5,291 bases of DNA from DASUZB01 sp036377075 (GTDB lineage Bacteria; Actinomycetota; CALGFH01), in contig DASUZB010000089.1 of the NCBI GenBank assembly GCA_036377075.1, positions 1 to 5,291 on the forward strand, given 5' to 3'. The position numbers were made by a program, and so were the translations under genes. Below, piece by piece: positions 1 through 4,137 of this stretch. The notes below the pieces were generated by a model. The model was given only the letters and a program-made list of their open reading frames with translations. It made no database searches and was not told the DNA's origin. The stretch's first letter is position 1. Every line of letters begins with the position of its first letter.

Positions 1-1275
1 GCCCCGGCGACCGCGACGGCCCTGGCCGCCGACCGCCCGGTGTCCCTGCCCGGCGGGCCGCTGGTGGTGGCGCTGACCGCCGCCGGCCGCCGCGCGGGGC
101 TGCTGGCGCTGGTGCCGCCGGGGTCCGATCCCGACGCGGCGGGGGACGGGAAGCCGGACCCGGAGGCGCTGGACCTGCTCGGCCTGTGGGCCGTCCAGGC
201 GGGCCTCGCGCTCGACGCCTGCCTGGCACGGCGGGCCGGGCGGGAGGGGCGGGCGCTCCTCGACGGGGTGGTCGCGGCGGTGCCGGCGCCGCTGCTGCTG
301 GTCGCCGGCGACGGCACCCTCGCCGCGTTGAACGCGCTGGCGGCGGAGCTGTTCGGCCTCTCCCCCGACTTCGACCGGGGCCGCCCGGTCTCCGGCCGCC
401 TGCGCGCCCCCGAGCTCGAGGCCCTCTGCCTGGAGGGGTCCGAAGGCGAGCTCGACGTGCGGGTGGGCAGCGGCGCGGCGCGGCGCCTGCTGCACGCCCG
501 CGTGGTGCGCGCGTCGGCCGGTGCGGACGCCATGGTGGTCGTGCTCGAGGACCAGACCGCGGCGCACGAGATCGAGCGCCTCAAGGCCGACTTCGTCGCC
601 GTCGTCGGCCACGAGCTGCGCACCCCGCTCACCGTGATCAAGGGCTACGTCGGCGCGCTGGCACGGCGCGGCGAGGCGATGGAGCCGGCCGCCCGCGCCC
701 GCATGCTGGCGCAGATGCAGGAGCAGGCCACCCGGCTGGAGCGGCTGCTCGAGGACCTGCTACTGCTGTCGGGCATGAAGGCCGAGGGCGAGATCGCGCT
801 CGAGCGGGCCGACGAGAACCTGGTCGCCGTCGCCGACGGCGTGCTCGACCGGTTCAGGGCCGAGCACCCGGGGCGCCGGTTCGAGCTGCGCGCCCCCAGC
901 GCCAACCTGGTCGCCCACGTCGACCGGGCGCGGCTGGAGCAGGTCCTGCGCCACCTGGTCGACAACGCGGTCAAGTTCTCCCCGCCGGACCAGGCCGTCA
1001 CCGTGACCCTGCACGAGGCGGCCGAGCAGCTCCAGATCGAGGTCGCCGACCGCGGCGAGGGCGTCTTCTCCGGCCACCTTCCCATGCTGTTCGACCGCTT
1101 CCAGCAGCTCGACGGGTCGGCCACCCGCGGCCAGGGCGGCGCCGGGGTCGGGCTGCACGTGGCCAAGGTCCTGGTCGAGGCCCACCGGGGCACGATCGCC
1201 GCCCGCAGCGCGCTCGGCAAGGGCTCGACCTTCACCGTGACCCTGCCGCGCGGCCTGGTTATCGGGTCGAGTTGA
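1..1275 (+). CDS. Sensor histidine kinase, 3' part (5' end outside window)
   Basis: This is the C-terminal 424 codons of a sensor histidine kinase, which autophosphorylates a histidine and passes the phosphate to a response regulator. The frame is open from base 1, so the GTG at 40 is internal and the true start lies upstream. Counting codons from base 1, about 1-80 look like the end of a GAF-type sensor domain and 85-180 like a PAS domain; both are weak calls. The HisKA domain spans about 193-258, with the H-box HELRTP and phospho-acceptor His at codon 204. The HATPase_c domain has the N-box DNAVKF (Asn at codon 322), the D-box DRGEG (Asp at codon 350) and the glycine lid GQGGAGVGL from codon 377. 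All catalytic motifs are intact. No transmembrane segment is visible in this part and no response regulator gene is present; one may lie upstream. The signal sensed is unknown. The 3' end overlaps pafC tail to tail by 17 nt. Confidence 0.93.
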   Translation, partial: APATATALAADRPVSLPGGPLVVALTAAGRRAGLLALVPPGSDPDAAGDGKPDPEALDLLGLWAVQAGLALDACLARRAGREGRALLDGVVAAVPAPLLLVAGDGTLAALNALAAELFGLSPDFDRGRPVSGRLRAPELEALCLEGSEGELDVRVGSGAARRLLHARVVRASAGADAMVVVLEDQTAAHEIERLKADFVAVVGHELRTPLTVIKGYVGALARRGEAMEPAARARMLAQMQEQATRLERLLEDLLLLSGMKAEGEIALERADENLVAVADGVLDRFRAEHPGRRFELRAPSANLVAHVDRARLEQVLRHLVDNAVKFSPPDQAVTVTLHEAAEQLQIEVADRGEGVFSGHLPMLFDRFQQLDGSATRGQGGAGVGLHVAKVLVEAHRGTIAARSALGKGSTFTVTLPRGLVIGSS

Positions 1276-2287
1276 CCGGGTGGCTCACGCCGTAGCGCGC
1301 CACGGCGTGGCGGGCGGCGGCGGCCACCGCGGCGCGCAGCTCGGGCGGCCCCACCGGCTCCGCGTCGGGCGCCAGGCGCAGGATGTAGCGGACGATCCAC
1401 GACAGCTCGTTCACCACCAGCCGCACCCGCAGGCGGCCGTCGGGGCGCCGCTCGCTGGACAGGATGGGCACGTAGTCGGCCAGCCACTCGGCCTCGGCGC
1501 CGAGGTCGAGCTCGCACTCCAGGCCGCCGCCGGCGACCACGCTCTGGGCCGGGTCGCCGTACGCGCTCGAGTCGAAGTCCGCCGGCCGCTCGAACGGCTC
1601 GTCGGTCGGCTCCACGGACACCACCCGGTCGACCCGGAAGAGGCGCTCGCCGCCGGCGCGGTGGCACCAGCCGGTCAGGTACCAGTGCCCGGAGGCGGCG
1701 TACACCAGCCAGGGGTCGACCTTGCGGCGGGTCAGCTCACCCCGCGACCCGGTGTAGTACTCGATCACCACCCGCCGGCTGGCGGCCGCGGCCTTGGCCA
1801 GGGCGGTGCGCCGCTCCCGCTCGACCGGGTCGCCGTCCAGCTCCACCGAGACCTTGCGGCCCAGCTCCTGGACCCGGCGGAGCTGGTCGGCCGGGAGCAC
1901 CGCCTCGAGCTTGGCCAGGGCGCGGGTGAGGGTGCCCTGCTCGTCGACCTCCGGGAGGGAGGCGAGCGCGCGGCCGGCCAGGTACAGCCCGGCCGCCTCC
2001 CGCCAGGTCAGCCGCGGAGCGCGGGCGAAGTAGTCGGCCAGGCCGATGTGCACCCGGTCGCCGTCGACCCACGCCTCGATCAGGTCGCCGGGCCCGTACG
2101 GCGGCACCCCGGAGACGAACAGCAGCTCCAGGTCGGCCATGAGGGCCTCGCGGGTGATGCTGAAGCGGGCGCAGACCTCGTCCACGGTCGCGTCCGGGCG
2201 GCTCATCACCCACGGCACCAGGGCCAGCAGCCGCTGCAGGCGGCCGGCGGCGCTGGCGTCGGGGGTGCGCTGGCTACGCTGGGGCAT
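1259..2287 (-). CDS. pafC: PafC, WYL-domain transcriptional regulator (DNA-damage response)
   Basis: Encodes 342 residues and forms, with PafB, the PafBC regulator. In mycobacteria PafBC activates the LexA/RecA-independent DNA-damage regulon. The protein has an N-terminal winged helix-turn-helix (about residues 15-75, including VDEVCARFSITREALMADLE). A middle region follows, then a WYL domain at about 170-228 with the canonical W202-Y203-L204 and a following RLFRVDRV arginine-rich strand. The C-terminal WCX-type extension spans about 255-330. The length is normal for PafC. The ATG at 2287 lies inside the last codons of pafB (14-nt overlap, different frame). Only a weak GAGG lies 12 nt upstream, so expression is probably by translational coupling. 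The same frame stays open far upstream through pafB, but that upstream reading is out of frame with conserved PafB and is not coding. The stop (TAA on the minus strand) lies inside the 3' end of the convergent kinase gene. The tatA gene that often follows pafC is absent. Confidence 0.93.
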   Translation of the reverse strand: MPQRSQRTPDASAAGRLQRLLALVPWVMSRPDATVDEVCARFSITREALMADLELLFVSGVPPYGPGDLIEAWVDGDRVHIGLADYFARAPRLTWREAAGLYLAGRALASLPEVDEQGTLTRALAKLEAVLPADQLRRVQELGRKVSVELDGDPVERERRTALAKAAAASRRVVIEYYTGSRGELTRRKVDPWLVYAASGHWYLTGWCHRAGGERLFRVDRVVSVEPTDEPFERPADFDSSAYGDPAQSVVAGGGLECELDLGAEAEWLADYVPILSSERRPDGRLRVRLVVNELSWIVRYILRLAPDAEPVGPPELRAAVAAAARHAVARYGVSHPVNSTR

Positions 2288-3230
2288 CGCCGACCAGCGC
2301 CTCGAGCCGGGTGAGCCGGCGCAGCACCTCGGCGCGCAGCTCGCTGGGCTCCACCACCTCGACGTCGTTGCCGAGCGCCCAGGCCAGGAAGCCGCCGCGG
2401 TCGACCACCGGGAGCTTGAGCGTGACCCGCCCGTCCGGCCCGACTGGCTCGACCGGTTCGGCGCCCCGCAGCTCCGCCATCCTCGCGGCCGCCCGCCCCG
2501 CCTTGACCAGGGCGATCTCGGCCCCGCCGTGCTCGCCGGCGGTGGGCATCGCCTGGCCGGGGTCGAAGCCCTCCGGCACCTCGAAGTCGGGCCCGCGCGC
2601 CGTCGCGCGCAGCTTGCGCACGTCGGAGCGGATGCGCGAGAGCCGGAAGGAGCGCTGCGCGTCCCGGTCCAGGTCGTGGCCGACCACGTACCAGGTGCCG
2701 CGCCGGTGGACCAGGGCGTACGGCTGCAGCCGCCGTTCCGCCGGGCCGCGGCCGGGTGGCTGGTAGGTGAAGGCGATCCGCTTGCGGTTGGTGACCGCCT
2801 CGAGCAGCGCCGCCACCAACGGGCTGCCGCCGGCCAGGTCGGCGCGGACGGGCTCGCCGCCGGCGTCGGTGTCCAGGTCGAGCTTGGCGTGCCCGGAGAC
2901 CGCCGCCGGGTCGAGGCCGGCGCCCGACCAGGCCCGCGCCGCCAGCGCCAGCGCCGCCCGCTCGTCCGGCTCGAGGTGCAGCTCGGGCATGCCGTAGGCC
3001 TCGGGGTCGATGAAGTAGCCCTCGTCGCTCCCCCACGCGTCCATCGCGGCGCGCTCCACCGGCACGCCGAGCCCGCGCAGCTCCTCCTTGTCGCGTTCGA
3101 ACATGCGGCGCAGGCTCTCGCCACTGGCCTCGTAGCCCGGCACCATCTCGGCGACCTCGTCGAGGGTCAGCGGGCGCGGCGTGTCCAGCAGCAGGGCGGT
3201 GAGGTTGACGAGCCGTTCGACCTTGCGCAT
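2274..3230 (-). CDS. pafB: PafB, WYL-domain transcriptional regulator (DNA-damage response)
   Basis: Encodes 318 residues and is the partner of PafC. The N-terminal winged HTH (about 1-75) begins MRKVERLVNLTALLLDTPRPLT and contains the PafB-like segment SLRRMFERDKEELRGLGVP (residues 39-57), followed by GYFIDPEAYGMPELHLEPDE. A WYL domain lies at about 138-205, with the motif position reading W180-Y181-V182 and then RSFRLSRI. The WCX extension covers about 235-310. The start is well fixed: an in-frame TAG lies 12 nt upstream of the ATG, and conserved sequence starts at once. There is no Shine-Dalgarno sequence; a TAGCAT hexamer sits 6 nt before the ATG, which suggests a leaderless transcript. 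The gene overlaps pafC by 14 nt, so the two form one operon. It is divergent from the SufR-like gene, with 195 nt between the starts. The Pup ligase gene pafA, usually just upstream in mycobacteria, is not here. The WYL domain is thought to bind nucleic acid or another ligand as the damage signal. Confidence 0.94.
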   Translation of the reverse strand: MRKVERLVNLTALLLDTPRPLTLDEVAEMVPGYEASGESLRRMFERDKEELRGLGVPVERAAMDAWGSDEGYFIDPEAYGMPELHLEPDERAALALAARAWSGAGLDPAAVSGHAKLDLDTDAGGEPVRADLAGGSPLVAALLEAVTNRKRIAFTYQPPGRGPAERRLQPYALVHRRGTWYVVGHDLDRDAQRSFRLSRIRSDVRKLRATARGPDFEVPEGFDPGQAMPTAGEHGGAEIALVKAGRAAARMAELRGAEPVEPVGPDGRVTLKLPVVDRGGFLAWALGNDVEVVEPSELRAEVLRRLTRLEALVGDAPA

Positions 3231-3236
3231 GGCGGC

Positions 3237-3242
3237 ATGCTA
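3237..3242 (-). promoter_or_regulatory. Candidate pafB -10 element (TAGCAT), leaderless arrangement
   Basis: On the minus strand TAGCAT (fits the actinobacterial TAnnnT pattern) is followed by 6 nt, GCCGCC, and then the pafB ATG. Transcription would therefore start at or next to the A of the start codon, giving a leaderless mRNA, which is common in actinobacteria. This agrees with the lack of a Shine-Dalgarno sequence. No convincing -35 hexamer lies 16-18 nt upstream, and the mycobacterial PafBC-dependent promoter motif (TGTCR-containing) is not seen either. Confidence 0.45.
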
Positions 3243-3249
3243 CCGCCGT

Positions 3250-3281
3250 TGCCGGCTTGCTTGGGCGGTTGATGCCGGCTT
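3250..3281. repeat. Direct repeat TGCCGGCTT x2 in the divergent promoter region
   Basis: The 9-bp sequence TGCCGGCTT occurs at 3250-3258 and 3273-3281. The copies are 23 bp apart start to start, roughly two helical turns, so they lie on nearly the same DNA face. Both copies are preceded by a TTG or TTGA. The repeat lies just upstream of the pafB -10 candidate and could be a paired activator or repressor site. Chance similarity in GC-rich DNA cannot be excluded. Confidence 0.35.
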
Positions 3282-3329
3282 TTACCGTCAACGGGCCTTC
3301 AGCGCGCCGGGCGGGGGCGCGAAAGGGGC

Positions 3330-3346
3330 GTGACCGGCGCGGTCAC
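3330..3346. promoter_or_regulatory. Perfect inverted repeat GTGACC-N5-GGTCAC, candidate operator
   Basis: GTGACC at 3330-3335 and its exact complement GGTCAC at 3341-3346 flank a 5-bp spacer (GGCGC). The element ends 3 bp before the TATGAT hexamer and covers the region where the -35 would be. A dimeric repressor bound here would block polymerase. The obvious candidate is the SufR-like winged-helix protein encoded 80 bp downstream, acting on its own promoter. The site is not the CAAC-N6-GTTG type I recall for Streptomyces SufR, so the binder is uncertain. Confidence 0.5.
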
Positions 3347-3349
3347 CTG

Positions 3350-3355
3350 TATGAT
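3350..3355 (+). promoter_or_regulatory. Candidate -10 element (TATGAT) for the SufR-like gene
   Basis: TATGAT differs at one base from the TATAAT consensus and stands out in this GC-rich stretch. A start near 3361-3363 would give a leader of about 64 nt before the ATG at 3426. There is no good -35 at standard spacing. The nearest similar hexamer, GTGACC at 3330, is only 14 nt away and belongs to the inverted repeat, so the promoter may be weak or activator-dependent. Confidence 0.45.
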
Positions 3356-3371
3356 CGGCGGCGGTGCTGGT

Positions 3372-3398
3372 CTTGCCCGGCGCCGGGCGCAAGCGCCC
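3372..3398 (+). other. GC-rich leader with two mutually exclusive hairpins
   Basis: Within the likely 5' leader, 3375-3388 is a perfect 14-nt palindrome (GCCCGGCGCCGGGC; 5-bp stem, loop GCGC). Bases 3385-3398 form GGGCG-CAAG-CGCCC. The two stems share 3385-3388 and cannot form together. CTTGC at 3372-3376 can also pair with GCAAG at 3389-3393, closing a longer version of the first hairpin. No U-run follows, so this is not an ordinary intrinsic terminator. A regulatory role is only a possibility, because hairpins are frequent in DNA this rich in G and C. Confidence 0.3.
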
Positions 3399-3411
3399 GA
3401 CCCTCACCCTC

Positions 3412-3416
3412 GAGGA
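3412..3416 (+). promoter_or_regulatory. Ribosome binding site GAGGA for the SufR-like gene
   Basis: GAGGA lies 9 nt before the ATG at 3426, an ideal spacing. It decides the start. The same frame is open further upstream, with a GTG at 3330 and an ATG at 3351, but those codons fall inside the inverted repeat and the -10 element and would add residues unlike the family. Confidence 0.6.
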
Positions 3417-3425
3417 TCAGCAGGG

Positions 3426-4133
3426 ATGCCTCTAGCAGGAGAGCCCCCGGCTGAGGGGCCACCTTCACAGAACCCGCAGACCCGTCGGGCTGTGCTGGAA
3501 CAGCTCAAGCTGATGGGCCCCCGGACGGTCGCCCAGCTGCACGAGGCGCTCAACCTCACCGGCGCGGCCGTGCGGCGGCACCTGGACACGCTCGAACGCG
3601 ACGGGCTGGTGCGGCAGACCACCCGCTCCTCCGGGCGCGGCCGGCCCGCCCACGTCTACTCGCTCACCGAGCTCGGCCACGACCTGTTCCCGCGCAACTA
3701 CCACCAGCTGGTGGTCCAGCTCCTCGAGGCGGTCGGCAAGCGCTTCGGCGGCGCGGCCGTCGAGGAGCTGTTCGCCCACCGCCGCCAGGTCCTCGCCGAG
3801 CTGTACCGCGCCCGCACCGAGGGCCGTTCCCTGCCCGCGCTGGCCAGCGAGGTGGCCGCGATCCAGGACGAGAACGGCTACATGGCCGACTGCCAGCAGC
3901 TCGGCGAGGCGCGCTGGCTGGTCCAGGAGCACAACTGCGCCATCAACCGGGTGGCCAAGACGCACCCGGTCGCGTGCGCCCACGAGCTGGCGCTGTTCCG
4001 CCAGCTCGCCGGGCCGGACGTGCAGGTCGACCGGGTGGCCCACATGCAGGCCGGCGACGCGGTCTGCGCCTACGTCTTCCGTGAGTCGGCGAAGCCCACC
4101 CCCGACGGGCGGCGGGCACGCGGCGAGCGCTGA
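3426..4133 (+). CDS. SufR-like winged-helix regulator with probable Fe-S cluster cysteines
   Basis: Encodes 235 residues. Residues 18-92 form a winged HTH of the ArsR/DeoR-like type (COG2345): helices around TVAQLHEALNL and AAVRRHLDTLERDGLV, then a wing with SGRGRPAHVYSLTELG. The C-terminal half carries four cysteines, C156, C171, C184 and C214, in the pattern C-x14-C-x12-C-x29-C. The contexts HNCAI, ACAHE and GDAVCAYVF match the SufR family, where such cysteines hold an Fe-S cluster that controls DNA binding and repression of suf (Fe-S assembly) genes. No suf gene is present here, so the target may differ and no symbol is given. The gene reads away from pafB and starts at an ATG with a good ribosome binding site. 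An inverted repeat next to its -10 suggests autoregulation. The next gene begins 4 nt after the stop, so the two are probably co-transcribed. Assignment to the SufR-type family is fairly secure; the bound cluster and the targets are inference. Confidence 0.85.
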   Translation: MPLAGEPPAEGPPSQNPQTRRAVLEQLKLMGPRTVAQLHEALNLTGAAVRRHLDTLERDGLVRQTTRSSGRGRPAHVYSLTELGHDLFPRNYHQLVVQLLEAVGKRFGGAAVEELFAHRRQVLAELYRARTEGRSLPALASEVAAIQDENGYMADCQQLGEARWLVQEHNCAINRVAKTHPVACAHELALFRQLAGPDVQVDRVAHMQAGDAVCAYVFRESAKPTPDGRRARGER

Positions 4134-4137
4134 GCCG

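Noticed and set aside
1280..2314. Plus-strand open frame of 344 codons opposite pafC
   Set aside because: Antisense shadow; the complementary strand encodes a complete WYL regulator with the correct start and stop.
2288..3124. An N-terminal extension of about 279 residues on PafC, from the long open frame on the minus strand
   Set aside because: It is pafB read in the wrong frame: low-complexity Arg/Ala/Pro sequence with no domain, while the correct frame encodes conserved PafB.
3286..3291. TTGACG on the minus strand as a pafB -35 element
   Set aside because: A 17-bp spacer leads to CCGCCC, which is not a -10. The distance to TAGCAT (43 bp) is far too long.
3372..3398. Intrinsic terminator in the leader
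   Set aside because: Strong stems are present but no T-run follows on either side.
3330..3425. Longer SufR-like protein starting at GTG 3330 or ATG 3351
   Set aside because: These codons lie in the inverted repeat and the -10 element. The added residues are unlike the family, and a good ribosome binding site precedes ATG 3426.
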